Origin: Eriocheir sinensis
Lineage: Eukaryota; Arthropoda; Malacostraca; Decapoda; Varunidae
DNA: 64,000 nt
Reading direction: 5' to 3'
Assembly (NCBI RefSeq): GCF_024679095.1
Contig: NW_026110558.1
Span: 1 to 64,000, forward strand
The notes under the pieces: model-generated
Database searches by the model: none
Seen by the model: only the letters and a program-made list of their open reading frames with translations
Told to the model about the DNA's origin: nothing
In this document: positions 1-9,172 of the stretch, one piece after another
How the letters are laid out: every line of letters begins with the position of its first letter
How positions within the stretch are numbered: position 1 is the first letter of the stretch
Made by a program: the position numbers and the translations under genes

Positions 1-436
1 GTGGGGTTAGAATCAGGTGTTGAGCGTGTCCGTTATGTTGATTCTCTTTTTCAAGTAACTTAACAGTTTGATGAGAGAAGCCAATCTTACGTGCTTGTTA
101 GCTTGAATCTGTCAACATTGGAGAGTAACACAGCGTAATATGTTGACAATTCATCCATAGCTTATTCAGAATATGCAGTTCTAGGTTCATTAATAAGACT
201 AGGAGGTACGACCGTAGCCGTAGTATTTGTGTTAGTTGCAACATTTTCGTCTAATTTTTCTTCTTAGACTGCACCGCCGTCAGACAATCAGTCGTTGATT
301 TGGCTTTCATCGTATTGTGATCGGATATAGCTATTACATTACCAATGGTATTTCTGATAAAAGATTTCATGGAGTGAATCAAGGAAAAGTTATCAAGGAT
401 TTCCTGTAACTTTGAGTACATTTGTATTTGTGTTAG

Positions 437-1014
437 TGTTACAGATGGTACAGTACTGGGACGCGACGTGTTTCACTTGCGGATTTGTGCTTGTCCGACA
501 CGAGATTTAAAGACAGACGAACAAGCTAACTCTAAGAAGAGAAGATTAAAACGCAAAAGATATTCAACTGAGACTCAGGTAAATGTCCAGACTAGATAAA
601 TGTTATATTTTATTGAGATGAAACATTATTATTATTATACGAATCTTCAAATTTCCTTCTTGTATTTTCAGATCGCAAAAATACCAAAACTAGTTGACCC
701 AGAGCCTCATGTGTCCAACTTAAATGAAGTTTACAACATTAAGGTAAAGATTTAAAAAAAAAATAAGTAGGAGTGGAGATAGCTTCTATACGAGTTGCAT
801 TTACATTTTATCTAATCATAATCTCCCATTCTAGGTAGTTGGACGTCAGTTGTACTTGTTCATGATGAAGATCATGCAGTTTTACTCCAGCACCCACCTG
901 AACATTCCTGACGCTCCATGTCAACAAAACGAAAACACGATGGTACACCAAGAGCAGGATGTGCTCATGAGAAACATGTATTCTAATAATCTGAAGAAGC
1001 TCAAAGAAAGCTGA
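437..1014 (+). CDS. p53-family transcription factor, 3' part (spliced, partial)
   Basis: Conceptual exons at about 445-578, 672-743 and 835-1014 are joined across two short GT-AG introns (579-671 and 744-834), both phase 0. The first exon encodes VLGRDVFHLRICACPTRDLK followed by a lysine/arginine-rich stretch. This matches the end of the p53/p63/p73 DNA-binding domain, where human p53 has GRNSFEVRVCACPGRD. The third exon starts with VVGRQLYLFMMKIMQFY, which fits the p53-family tetramerization helix region (compare QVRGRE...LMKIKESL in p63). The intron just before VVGR falls where vertebrate TP53 is also split. An upstream stretch at 1-54 (LESGVERVRYVDS) resembles the RVEGN..VEYLDD segment, but exons between 55 and 436 could not be resolved. 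Translation stops at TGA 1012-1014. The retained introns argue for genomic host DNA, not a retrocopy. The family call is strong; whether the gene is intact is unknown. Confidence 0.75.
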
Positions 1015-1019
1015 AGAAC

Positions 1020-1349
1020 TTGAGAGAAGAAAGCAAAACAGGGAGTGAGCAGAAAAGCATCGAAATTATAGAAATAGAAAGCCCAGAAAACTCAGAAAAA
1101 GAAAAACAGGGAAGCCCAGAAAATACAGAAAAAGGAAACACTAAAAAAAAAAAAAAAAACAATCCTATAGATGAACCACTAAACCTAATCAAAGACAACA
1201 ACCCTATAGAAGAGCCACTAAACCTAATCAAAGATAACAAACCTGTATCATTACGTACGGTGAAAAGAAACAAACCATATCGTCACATTCCATTTGTACA
1301 TGTCACAAGGGAACCTCGAGAACCTCTTGTTACTCTCAAGAAATTCTGA
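1020..1349 (+). CDS. Low-complexity tail ORF next to the p53-like gene
   Basis: This 109-codon frame begins without an ATG (TTG at 1020) six bases after the TGA of the p53-like exon, in another frame. It is rich in Glu, Lys and Ser, has a run of Lys encoded by a poly-A stretch (1142-1159), and contains two tandem copies of a 13-residue unit ending in EPLNLIKDN. The end of the p53-like exon is already coiled-coil-like (NNLKKLKES). This frame may therefore be the natural C-terminal tail displaced by an indel, or simply 3' UTR that happens to be open. PLNL resembles a CtBP-docking motif, but that is only a resemblance. Confidence 0.3.
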   Translation: MREESKTGSEQKSIEIIEIESPENSEKEKQGSPENTEKGNTKKKKKNNPIDEPLNLIKDNNPIEEPLNLIKDNKPVSLRTVKRNKPYRHIPFVHVTREPREPLVTLKKF

Positions 1350-2039
1350 GTTAAGTAACACATGTATGTAAATAGGGTTTAGCTAAAGTAGGGTCCAATA
1401 TTTTAAATATATTTTTCGAAACGTTTTTAAAGTGTTATATAATAAATATGTTTGAACAAAGTTAAACGGAAAAGAAACTTGCACATAGTTTGTGCAAGAA
1501 ACTGGGGTCAGGATATGCAAAGAGTTTGTCACAGGCAGGATCTACACACAGTTTAACCGGAGAAGAACTAGGGTCAGGATTTTACAGAGTTTGTCAGGTG
1601 GGTTCAAGATTTGCACAGTTTAACTAGTCCCTGTTAAATTTGTTTCATAACACATGTATATAATTATGATATTTTTAGTTAATAAAAAGTATACTGTTGT
1701 TCTGCATCTCAATTCTTCTTCAACTATATCTAGACAATACTGACAGCAAGGAATAATGGTGACTTAAGATCTTCATCAAAGTTTGTAGAAATAAGTCAGT
1801 ATCGTGCACAGAAACACATTCAGTATAGACGACATTTACGCTATCACGTTCTTAACCTTCTAAGAAGGCCCGGGTGAATATGTGTTTTAGTCTTGAAGCG
1901 ATATTCAGATCAATTGTAAATTATGCATTACATGTAGCGTGTCCACACTGAGATCTTTCAAATCAACTGCAAGAACTAAAAGTTAATTCGAACTACAACT
2001 ACAAGTCACGGACACACTTTGACATTTAATTTACTTAAT
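1350..2039. other. AT-rich region after the p53-like gene, no gene seen
   Basis: No convincing ORF is present. Possible polyadenylation signals AATAAA occur at about 1440 and AATAAAAAG at about 1679. A loosely repeated segment at 1470-1625 contains GGGTCAGGAT...AGAGTTTGTCA twice. The sequence GGGTCCAATATT near 1392 is the reverse complement of the AATATTGGACCC motif found three times at 20,420-20,700. This suggests that the virus-like block may begin before the first hr-like array at 2,040. Confidence 0.4.
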
Positions 2040-3225
2040 TGGAGTGTTAACGAATCGGAAGCTTCGAAAGACAAAGACACACATTCACCTCACTTAAGGT
2101 TAGACAACATTCAGTACGAACTAAATTCAGAATTGGAAGCTTCGCAAGACAAAGACACACATTCACCTCAATCAAGGTTAGACCACATTTAGTAAGAATT
2201 AAATTCAGAATCGGAAGCATCGGAAGATAAAAAACACATTCACCTCACACAAGGTTAGATTACATTTAGTACGAACTAAATTAGAATTGAAGCTTCTGCA
2301 AGACAAAGACATATTCACCTCAATCAAGGTTAGACCATTTAGTACGAACTAAATTCAGAATCGAAGCATCGGAAGAGAAAACACACATTCACCTCATTCA
2401 AGGTTAGACAACATTCAGTACGAACTAAATTAGAATTGAAGCTTGCAAGACAAAGACACACATTCACCTCATACAAGGTTAGACGACATTCAGTACGAAC
2501 TAGATTCAGAATCGGAAGCTTCAGAAGACAAAGACACGCATTCACCTCACGCAAGGTTAGACGACATTCAGTACGAACTAGATTCAGAATCGGAAGCTTC
2601 AGAAGACAAAGACACGCATTCACCTCACACAAGGTTAGACGACATTCAGTACGAACTTTAAAGTCAGAATTGTAAGTCAGTGTGTTACTGGTTTGCATAC
2701 CTCATGTGTACATCTCTCTATGTAGATCCTAACTCCACTCTGTGGTTAACATAATACTTCGCAAGACAGACACATATTCACCTCAATCAAGGTTAGACGA
2801 CATTTAGTACGAACTAAATTCAGAATCGTGACATTTTCAGAATCGAAAGCATCGGAAGATAAAAACACATTCACCTCACATTAAGGTTAAACTACATTTA
2901 GTACGAACTAAATTCAGAATTGAAGCTTCTGCAAGACAAAGACACACATTCACCTCCTACAAGGTTAGACTACATTCAGTATCACCTCACATAAGGTTAG
3001 ACGACGACATTCAGTACGAACTAAATTCAGAATCGGAGGCATCGGAATACAAAACACACATTCACCTCACACATTCAGAATTGGAAGCCTCAAAACAAAT
3101 ACACACATTCACCTCACACAAGGTTAGACGACATTCAGTACGAACTAGATTTAGAATTGAAGCTTCGCAAAACAAATACACACATTCACCTCACACAAGG
3201 TTAAACAAAATCGGAAGTTCCGGAA
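2040..3225. repeat. hr-like direct-repeat array 1 (about 78-bp units)
   Basis: Roughly a dozen imperfect copies of a unit of about 78 bp are present. Each contains an AGAATCGGAAGC start, a GACAAAGACACACATTCACC core, an AAGGTTAGACGACATTCAG segment and ACGAACTA. The best-preserved copies lie at 2,510-2,665, with an exact period of 78 bp. Divergence and partial deletions increase toward 3,200. Because 78 is a multiple of three, several frames stay open on both strands, but I treat these as non-coding. The unit is the same as in the array at 7,612-8,625, and its CACATTCACC half recurs inside the palindromic units at 3,790-5,404 and 18,410-20,210. These arrays resemble the hr regions of nimaviruses and baculoviruses, which act as origins and enhancers in those viruses; any function here is inferred. 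Confidence 0.8.
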
Positions 3226-3600
3226 GATTAGGACACATTCAATTCGATCGAGGTAAGATGATATTGGCACTCTTTGTATACACCCATGTAAATCCGAACC
3301 CAACTCTGTTTAGTTCGTATCCATTCAATTCGATCGAGGTAAGATGATATTGGCAGTACACCCCATGTAAATCCGGACCTGACTTGTTTAGATCGTGTAT
3401 CCACACACATTCAATTCGATCGAGGTAAGATGATATTGGCACCCTGTGTACACCCCATGTAAATCCGGACCCGACTCTGTTTAGATCGTATCCACACATT
3501 CAATTCGATCGAGGTAAGATAATATTGGCACTCTTGTGTACACCCCCATGTAAATCCGGACCTGGTTCTGTTTAGTTCGTGTATCCCTCACCCACATGTT
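3226..3600. repeat. Tandem repeat with ATTCAATTCGATCGAGG units (86-89 bp)
   Basis: Four copies start at about 3,237, 3,323, 3,409 and 3,498. Each holds ATTCAATTCGATCGAGGTAA, a GATATTGGCA segment and a CCATGTAAATCCGGACC segment followed by TGTTTAG(A/T)TCGT. The CCGGACC part is related to the 45-bp repeat at 10,769-11,012. The GATCGAGGT core resembles the ATCGAGGTGAATGTG half-palindrome at about 18,535. Confidence 0.75.
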
Positions 3601-3690
3601 ATGAAATTTATGCACAAGTCAGTGAAGATGTCTTGCACGGAGACGTAAAATAATGGACCCCACTTTTTGACAATAAGATATTTATAATTT
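3579..3690 (+). repeat. Dispersed viral repeat module, copy 1
   Basis: About 110 bp beginning GTGTATCCCTCACCCACATG, through CTTGCACGGAGACGTAAAAT and ending with GGACCCCACTTTTTG, match positions 11,037-11,152. Both copies directly follow a tandem array containing TCCGGACC units. The whole array-plus-tail module therefore appears to have been duplicated within the element. Confidence 0.7.
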
Positions 3691-3789
3691 GTACATGTAA
3701 ATATAAATGAATGTTGTCTAAACTTTATTGAGGTGTTTTTCTCTTGTGATGCAATTATACTATGTAACAGTATTGTTAAAATTGAAGTC

Positions 3790-4400
3790 TGAAGACTAAA
3801 ACACATTCACCTCGTTTAAGGTTAGACGATATTTGAATGTCATCTAAACTCCATTAAGGTGAATGTGTGTTTTTCCCTTGAAATGCATCCAATTCTTAAT
3901 TTGAGTGTTAACATAATCGGTAGCTCCGGAAGACTAAAACACACATTCACTTGAAAGTTAAAACACACATTCACCTCGGTTAAGGTTAGACGACATTTGA
4001 ATGTCATCTAAACTCCATTAAGGTGAATGTGTTTTTTGTCTTGAGATGCATCCAATTTAATATGAATTTTCACCTGGTGACATTTATGATTTATCCATTT
4101 AATTATCACCAAAAATTTATGGAAGTAAGAACGAACAGAATCGGAAGCCTGAAGACTAAAACACACATTCACTTCGGTTAAGGTTAGATGACATTGGAAT
4201 GTCGTCTAAACTCCATTAAGGTGAATGTGTGTTTTTCTCTTGAGATGCATCCAATTCTTAATATGAATTTTTCACCTGGTGACATGTTGATCGTTGACGG
4301 TTATGTGACATGTTGATCGTTGACGGTTATCGTTCGTTTCTTACTTCCATAATTTTTTTGGTGATAATTAATTTAGGTGGATAATTAATTTACTACAAAC
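3790..4400. repeat. hr-like palindromic repeats, nested in a larger inverted repeat
   Basis: Several units fold into imperfect hairpins in which CACACATTCACCT...GACGACATT pairs with AATGTCGTC...AGGTGAATGTG. Examples lie at about 3,795-3,880, 3,965-4,040 and 4,160-4,240. Around the last unit a second, outer inverted repeat is visible: TAATTATCACC...GGAAGTAAGAACGAAC at about 4,099-4,136 pairs with GTTCGTTTCTTACTTCC...GGTGATAATTA at about 4,332-4,370. A 26-bp direct repeat (TGACATGTTGATCGTTGACG) occurs twice at about 4,280-4,330. Palindromic hrs are replication and enhancer elements in nimaviruses and baculoviruses; that role is not shown here. Confidence 0.8.
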
Positions 4401-4479
4401 CTCCTATTTTATACCATTGTAAATTGTATTTTATTTAGATATTAGGCACGTGTCTCTATTGAATTTACTATGTAAAAAC

Positions 4480-4642
4480 ACATTAGGAAGATGCTGCAAA
4501 GATCGGAGACTGTCTTGATAAACAACCCCATGACGATGCAGCCCTCGCCCTAGCTAAGACACTCATGTTCACCTACAACGGCATGGGTGTGAACCCGTCA
4601 ACCATGGTGGGCACGTGGCGTCGGTTAGGTGTGCCTACCTTA

Positions 4643-4675
<33 letters not shown>

Positions 4676-4768
4676 TCTCGCATTAACTGCTGCACCTGTT
4701 CTCAGTGTAAAACTAAGAAAACTGTAGATGTGTTGACAGATAGTGCAAGAGATAAACTTTTTAATTAA
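4480..4768 (+). CDS. Small ORF with a Ser run (partial, unrecognised)
   Basis: The frame is open from about 4,480 without an ATG. Internal ATG starts lie at 4,565 and later. It encodes an Asp/Ala/Leu-rich stretch, then GMGVNPSTMVGTWRRLGVPT, a serine run from an (AGC)9-type repeat at 4,644-4,671, and a Cys-rich CCTCSQCKTKK motif. It ends at TAA 4,766-4,768. I do not recognise a family. The N-terminus appears truncated by decay, since the reading looks protein-like before the first ATG. It lies between two hr-like arrays, so it probably belongs to the virus-like block. Confidence 0.4.
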
Positions 4769-5149
4769 GTTATCGAATTACAAAGAGTAATAGACTTACT
4801 ACAGTGCGTGTAAAGTTGTGTGTGTGTGTGTATGTGTGTGTTGTTGGGCCTCTTCTTTTATTGCAACATTGCAACACTTACACTTTAAGGATGATTTGAA
4901 AAATAAATATTTTGTCAATTATTTTTTATTGTTTACCCTTACATATTTCTCTTCCTTATCTATCTCTTCTTCTTATTTCATAACAGTCATGGTTAATACT
5001 AAAATTTCATCTACGTATCCCACGTTTTGTGTATCAAAGATTTATGTGGCGTGACTGTTAGAAACCAATGTTCCAGTCTTGGAAACTTTATAGGTAGAAC
5101 CTTGTCCGTTCAAGTAAATGAAGTACGCCGTTGAAAAAAGACTTTCAAA
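4769..5149. other. AT-rich spacer with a short GT microsatellite
   Basis: Contains a (GT)n run at about 4,817-4,842 and otherwise AT-rich sequence. A 78-codon frame over 4,818-5,054 translates mostly to hydrophobic and simple sequence and lacks any recognisable domain. No gene is supported. Confidence 0.4.
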
Positions 5150-5404
5150 CAGAATCGGAAGCTCCGGAAGACTAAAACACATATTCACCTCAGTTAAGGT
5201 TAGACAACATTTGAATATCGTCTAAGGTTAGATGACATTTGAATGTCGTCTAAACTCCATTAAGGTGAATGTGTGTTTTTCTCTTGAGATGCATCCAATT
5301 CTTAACTTGAGTGTTAACAGAATCGGAAGCTCCGGAAGACTAAAACACACATTCACCTCGGTTAAGGTTAGATGCCATTTGAATGTCGTCTAAACTCTAT
5401 TAAG
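5150..5404. repeat. hr-like palindromic repeats, array 2
   Basis: Two units start with AGAATCGGAAGCTCCGGAAG at about 5,151 and 5,321. Each contains the CACATTCACC...AGACGACATT / AATGTCGTCTAAACTCCATTAAGGTGAATGTG hairpin, and the first is followed by GAGATGCATCCAATTCTTAA. Outer arms (AGAATCGGA / TCCAATTCT) extend the palindrome over most of the 140-170 bp unit. The second unit runs directly into the 3' end of the minus-strand coiled-coil gene. Confidence 0.8.
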
Positions 5405-5720
5405 GTTGAGCATTGCATGTGTTTAATTTTTGCTCTTTATCTTGTAATATATTCTTTAAATAACTTTGTTCATTTCTTAAACTTTGAATTATTTTGTCCT
5501 TTTCTTCAATCTTTAATTTTTCTTTTTTGATTATTTCATCATATTCTGATATTTGTTTCTCATGTTCTGATATTTTTTTCTCATATTCTGATATTTTTCT
5601 CTCATATTCTGTTGTTTTGACATTCAAATCCAATAAAGACATTTTACTAGTTTCTTTAAGTGACTCTAATTGACTATGTATTTCATCTCTTTCCATTTTG
5701 ATTTTTTCTTGCTTACTCAT
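5400..5720 (-). CDS. Coiled-coil protein (unrecognised)
   Basis: About 106 residues from the ATG at 5,720 (MSKQEKIKMERDE); an open extension upstream to 5,792 overlaps the divergent neighbour and is less likely. The protein is almost entirely a charged coiled coil, with repeated heptad-like ISEYE/ISEHE segments (four tandem copies of about 7 residues) and a KEKLKIEEKDKI stretch, and it ends at about 5,400 beside the hr-like array. No catalytic motif, signal peptide or membrane segment is visible. It is arranged head to head with the plus-strand gene starting near 5,830. Confidence 0.5.
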   Translation of the reverse strand: MSKQEKIKMERDEIHSQLESLKETSKMSLLDLNVKTTEYERKISEYEKKISEHEKQISEYDEIIKKEKLKIEEKDKIIQSLRNEQSYLKNILQDKEQKLNTCNAQP

Positions 5721-5829
5721 ACAAATTCGAAAAGATTCTTTTCTTTGCAAGTATTTCCTTATTTTTAAGAGCAGATTGCAATTCTTTTTCATTTTGGTTT
5801 TGATTCAGAAGAACGTGGACGCTTGTCTG

Positions 5830-7059
5830 ATGCGTATACCCGAAACGTTAGATTCTTTCAATCCTTTGTTTCTTGACGATGAAGTTTGGTTAATTGAATG
5901 TCAAACGACAGACTGCAAGTGTCACACGTTAAAGCAGATGAACTTAACTTCTCAGTCACCCACTGAACTTATCGTTTTATTTTTAATGTGTATGAATCAC
6001 CGTCGATTTTTGAAAAACGGTCTGTATCGTCGTCAGGTGAACCCAGTGCGCTCGGATGTGATCCGCTTTCCGTTGAAAGACGTCCTAGGCAGGTTCAAGG
6101 AATCTGAATTACAGTTAGAGGATCGCGGTATGATCATCATGATATACTGCTTTCTCTTTTTCTCAAGATACACTAACAGGTCTGCCGATCCGATTAATTT
6201 GATAATCTACGTGCTTATCATTCGTTTTCTCTACAAGTCGGCCGAGTTAATGTTCTATCCGTTTGAAAACGCTGCCTCACAATCCGATGAGGGTGCATTC
6301 TCAGCATATGTGACGGGTTACCTCCCCGTGGTCATAATGTTCGCGCCCTTCACGACCGAGTGTGCCTTCAGAGCTTGGAGAGTCGAACAGAACGATGGTA
6401 ACAACAGCAGTATCATACCCATCCTATCCTTGATTGATCATACGTACTTCAAAAAATATTCTTGGCAATCTTTAAACGAGATGGAAGCTAGATTGAAATC
6501 AAAATTGAACCTGCTTTCCAGTGGAAGTAGATTGTGTAACAAAGGAGGCAAAGGTGGAGGAGTAGGGTTGAGTAATTTGAGGTCAGTACGTAACCACGAG
6601 AAATATATACCATATGGCGGTGCACAGATGGACGGTTCAAGAGTGGAGAGATGTCCGACCAAACGAATTGTAACGCGCATGGGTAACATGAAAGTACCGT
6701 GCAACGCTTTTGAAATTCTCTCCGAATTTCCTAAACTCGAAATACTGGGACCGAATGGGATTGGTAGTCAATCGCTGTTGAACGAAGCAACTTTTGGACA
6801 AGGAATTAATAGAGTTGACAATGGTAGGTTCTTGGGTTACGTGACATGCTACATTGACAAAATGGTTAACATCTATCCTCCTGCCACCTTGCAGAACGAA
6901 TTTGATTTGATTGTTAAGATCGTCGAGAGGTTTCTTTTTGAAGCTAATCATAAAGTGTTAGCGAGAGATATGGTTACACAAGTAGGAAAAAATTACATCA
7001 ACGGTTTGATTTCACAGCATCTCGATTTAGAAACGAGAAAATTTGGTGGATGGTGTTAA
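5830..7059 (+). CDS. Large viral-type ORF, unrecognised (about 409 residues plus a shifted tail)
   Basis: This is the longest ORF of the virus-like block. The frame is open from 5,698, but the first protein-like ATG is at 5,830 (MRIPETLDSFNPLFLDDEVW). An early CQTTDCKCH cluster is followed by a hydrophobic segment (about residues 105-140, MIIMIYCFLFFSRY and NLIIYVLIIRFLY) and a Gly/Lys-rich loop (GGKGGGVGLSNLRS). No catalytic motif is recognised. The frame ends at TAA 7,057-7,059. A second frame continues coding-like sequence (Thr/Ala-rich, then QQHQEQVI) to a stop at about 7,209, and the same terminal codons reappear in the inverted copy near 16,030. The natural C-terminus was probably displaced by an indel near 7,050. 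It is followed closely by copy 1 of the duplicated gene. Confidence 0.55.
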   Translation: MRIPETLDSFNPLFLDDEVWLIECQTTDCKCHTLKQMNLTSQSPTELIVLFLMCMNHRRFLKNGLYRRQVNPVRSDVIRFPLKDVLGRFKESELQLEDRGMIIMIYCFLFFSRYTNRSADPINLIIYVLIIRFLYKSAELMFYPFENAASQSDEGAFSAYVTGYLPVVIMFAPFTTECAFRAWRVEQNDGNNSSIIPILSLIDHTYFKKYSWQSLNEMEARLKSKLNLLSSGSRLCNKGGKGGGVGLSNLRSVRNHEKYIPYGGAQMDGSRVERCPTKRIVTRMGNMKVPCNAFEILSEFPKLEILGPNGIGSQSLLNEATFGQGINRVDNGRFLGYVTCYIDKMVNIYPPATLQNEFDLIVKIVERFLFEANHKVLARDMVTQVGKNYINGLISQHLDLETRKFGGWC

Positions 7060-7177
7060 AACCTGCTGTGCCCATTCTCACAGGATCTTCTGATGAAACT
7101 TCAACAGCAGCAGCAACATCATTAGATAATTTGGATACTGTCTCTGACCTTCCGTTACGAGTAACGGCGGTGGCGTC

Positions 7178-7572
7178 TCCACAACAACACCAAGAACAAG
7201 TCATCTAACAACATTCATCCATTTTGAATTTAAAATTCGATAAATTAGAATTGTCTAAGTCAGTTCGTCGAAATAGTTTTTTGAAGAATTACATTCAGGT
7301 TGTAAGAAATTTTAAATTGGGTATTCTACCTGCTGACATATCCAGAGAAATAGAAATCGTTTCTTTGAATGACTCGAATGTAGCTTGCGTCGTGACACCA
7401 TTAGGTCTTCATGTCGCATTGGTGGCTAGTAAACTTATAGTTTACCCGCGTCAGTACCAATTCGAAAACGTGTTCTGTTCGGAGGGAAAACAACATAGCC
7501 TTGTTTTTAATCCTAGTACGTCCAAGTGGAGTAGCGGGTGTAGCATCAACTTTAACATCTTTAAAATCCATG
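7178..7572 (+). repeat. Inverted duplication, arm 1
   Basis: About 395 bp are nearly identical to the reverse complement of 15,640-16,032. Only a handful of substitutions and a 1-nt difference in a T run (7,220-7,224) are visible. The arm includes the last codons of the upstream large ORF and the first two thirds of the gene whose full-length copy lies at 15,457-16,056 on the minus strand. It breaks off at TTTAAAATCCA (7,571), where sequence related to the hr-like array takes over. Confidence 0.9.
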
Positions 7573-7613
7573 ACGTTACTTGCATCGCATTTTGTTTTAA
7601 CTATAAAAACTAA
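7224..7613 (+). pseudogene. 3'-truncated copy of the gene at 15,457-16,056
   Basis: The first about 116 codons (NLKFDKLELSKSVRRNS..., ending SINFNIFKI) match the minus-strand gene at 15.5-16.06 kb almost residue for residue. There is no ATG in frame at the start because of a 1-nt loss in the T run upstream. After 7,571 the frame runs into unrelated sequence (HDVTCIAFCFNYKN) that belongs to a segment recurring twice inside the hr-like array (about 7,990 and 8,219). The copy is therefore a truncated duplicate, probably produced by recombination at the hr-like repeats. Confidence 0.8.
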
Positions 7614-8625
7614 ATTCAGAATCGGAAGTATCGGAAAACAAAAACACACATTCACTTCAATCAAAGGTAGACGACATTCAGTACGAACTAAAAATCAGAA
7701 TCGCAGCTTCGGAAGACAAAGACACACATTCACCTCACACAAGGTTAGACGACATTCAGTACGAACTAAATTCAGAATCGGAAGCTTCGGAAGACAAAGA
7801 CACACATTCAACTCACACAAGGTTAGACGACATTCAGTACGAACTAAATTCAGAATCGGAAGCTTCGGAAGACAAAGACACTAATGTCTAATCGCATTGA
7901 ATGTCAACTAAACTGTATTGAGGTGAATGTAGCCTTGTCTATGGAGTGTCCAATTCTGACTCGACAGTTGTGAGTGTGTCTGTGCATATTATGACGTTAC
8001 TTATATCGCATTTTGTTTTAACTATAAAAATGAAATTCAGAATCGGAAGTATCGGAAGACAAAGACACACATTCACTTCAATTAAAGGTAGACGACATTC
8101 AATACACAATGTCTAATCGCACTGAATGTCAACTAAACTGTATTGAGGTGAATGTGTAACCTTGTCTTATGGAGTGTCCAATTCTGACTCTACAGTTGTG
8201 AGTGTGTCTGTGCATATTATGACGTTACTTATATCGCATTTTGTTTTAACTATAAAAATTAAATTCAGAATCGGAAGTATCGGAAGACAAAGACACACAT
8301 TCACTTCAATCAAAGGTAGACGACATTCAGTACGAACTAAATTCAGAATCGGAAGCTTCGGAAGACAAAGATACACATTCAACTCACACAAGGTTAGACG
8401 ACATTCAGTACGAACTAAATTCAGAATTGGAAGCTTCGGAAGACAAAGACACACATTCAACTCACACAAGGTTAGACGACATTCATTACGAACTAAATTC
8501 AGAATCGGAAGCTTCGGAAAATAAAGACACACATTCAACTCACACAAGGTTAGACGACATTCAGTACGAACTAAATTCAGAATCGGAAGCTTCAGAATAT
8601 AAAGACACACAATACATTGCAGATG
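7612..8625. repeat. hr-like direct-repeat array 3 (78-bp units) with interspersed segments
   Basis: Clean 78-bp units begin with AGAATCGGAAGCTTCGGAAG, for example at 7,774, 7,852, 8,346 and following. They are interrupted twice by a segment of about 180-190 bp. That segment contains TCTAATCGCA(T/C)TGAATGTCAA, TTGAGGTGAATGT, a GTCCAATTCTGACTC part, and TATTATGACGTTACTTATATCGC followed by TTTTGTTTTAACTATAAAAA. The interposed part supplies the opposite half-palindrome (TTGAGGTGAATGT versus ACATTCACCTCA). As in array 1, the 78-bp period keeps frames open on both strands; the encoded 26-residue repeats are probably not real protein. Confidence 0.85.
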
Positions 8626-9165
8626 GACGCTGTCATGAAGGTGACTCTACCCAACACTCTATTGAATGGCGGGGTAGAGATTATCATAACAGATCCGAGT
8701 GCGGCAGCGGCAGCACTTCGTCGTAAACGCAAAGCCGCCGCCGCTGTTGCTCTCGCCACACCCTCTTCTAAATTTAACAATGAGACGAACACAATCATTG
8801 AATACGTCATGCCGAGAGGGTTAGCCATGAATTTAAAAATAACCGATAATCCTCACGGATTCATCGATTTACTCAACAACAATGATCTCCTTGCATTTCT
8901 TAATTTTCGTAAAAACACGACTCTTCCAATCAATAACAACAAACCTATCATTGACGATTTTAAAGTTCATGCCACGTTAAATAATAATTTATTCCAAACC
9001 AATGAAAATCTTCAAAAATATGAAATTAATATCAATTTCATTAAACAAGGTTATTTACATGTGCATGAAATCGACAATTCAGAAGTAGTGTTTTCAGAAT
9101 CAATAATGTCTGTGAAAAATCTTGAAGAGGCATGGAACATGAAACTAAAAACAGAGACATATTAA
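8617..9165 (+). CDS. Hypothetical viral-type protein (182 residues)
   Basis: The frame is intact from ATG 8,617 (or ATG 8,623, two codons later) to TAA 9,163-9,165. The N-terminal part has an alanine-rich stretch with a basic cluster (AAALRRKRKAAAAVA, about residues 29-45), then an Asn-rich hydrophilic domain (NNNDLLAFLNFRKN and NNNLFQTNENLQKYEININF). No transmembrane segment or known catalytic motif is visible. The start lies at the edge of the 78-bp array, so the array may serve as its promoter region. It is one of the few unbroken ORFs of the block and is followed after 7 bases by the next ORF in the same direction. Confidence 0.55.
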   Translation: MQMDAVMKVTLPNTLLNGGVEIIITDPSAAAAALRRKRKAAAAVALATPSSKFNNETNTIIEYVMPRGLAMNLKITDNPHGFIDLLNNNDLLAFLNFRKNTTLPINNNKPIIDDFKVHATLNNNLFQTNENLQKYEININFIKQGYLHVHEIDNSEVVFSESIMSVKNLEEAWNMKLKTETY

Positions 9166-9172
9166 CAAAACA

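Noticed and set aside
1..440. Further upstream p53 exons (1-54 and about 278 onward)
   Set aside because: 1-54 looks compatible with the p53 core, but the following exon could not be placed without stops or convincing splice sites, so no exon was annotated.
2339..3410. Repeat-encoded frames in the first hr-like arrays, both strands
   Set aside because: The 78-bp period is a multiple of three, so several frames are open at once with no codon preference. The repeats are better explained as hr-like elements.
7501..8610. 26-residue repeat proteins on both strands over the third array
   Set aside because: Same reason: open in several frames simultaneously, without a unique start or end, and overlapping palindromic half-units.
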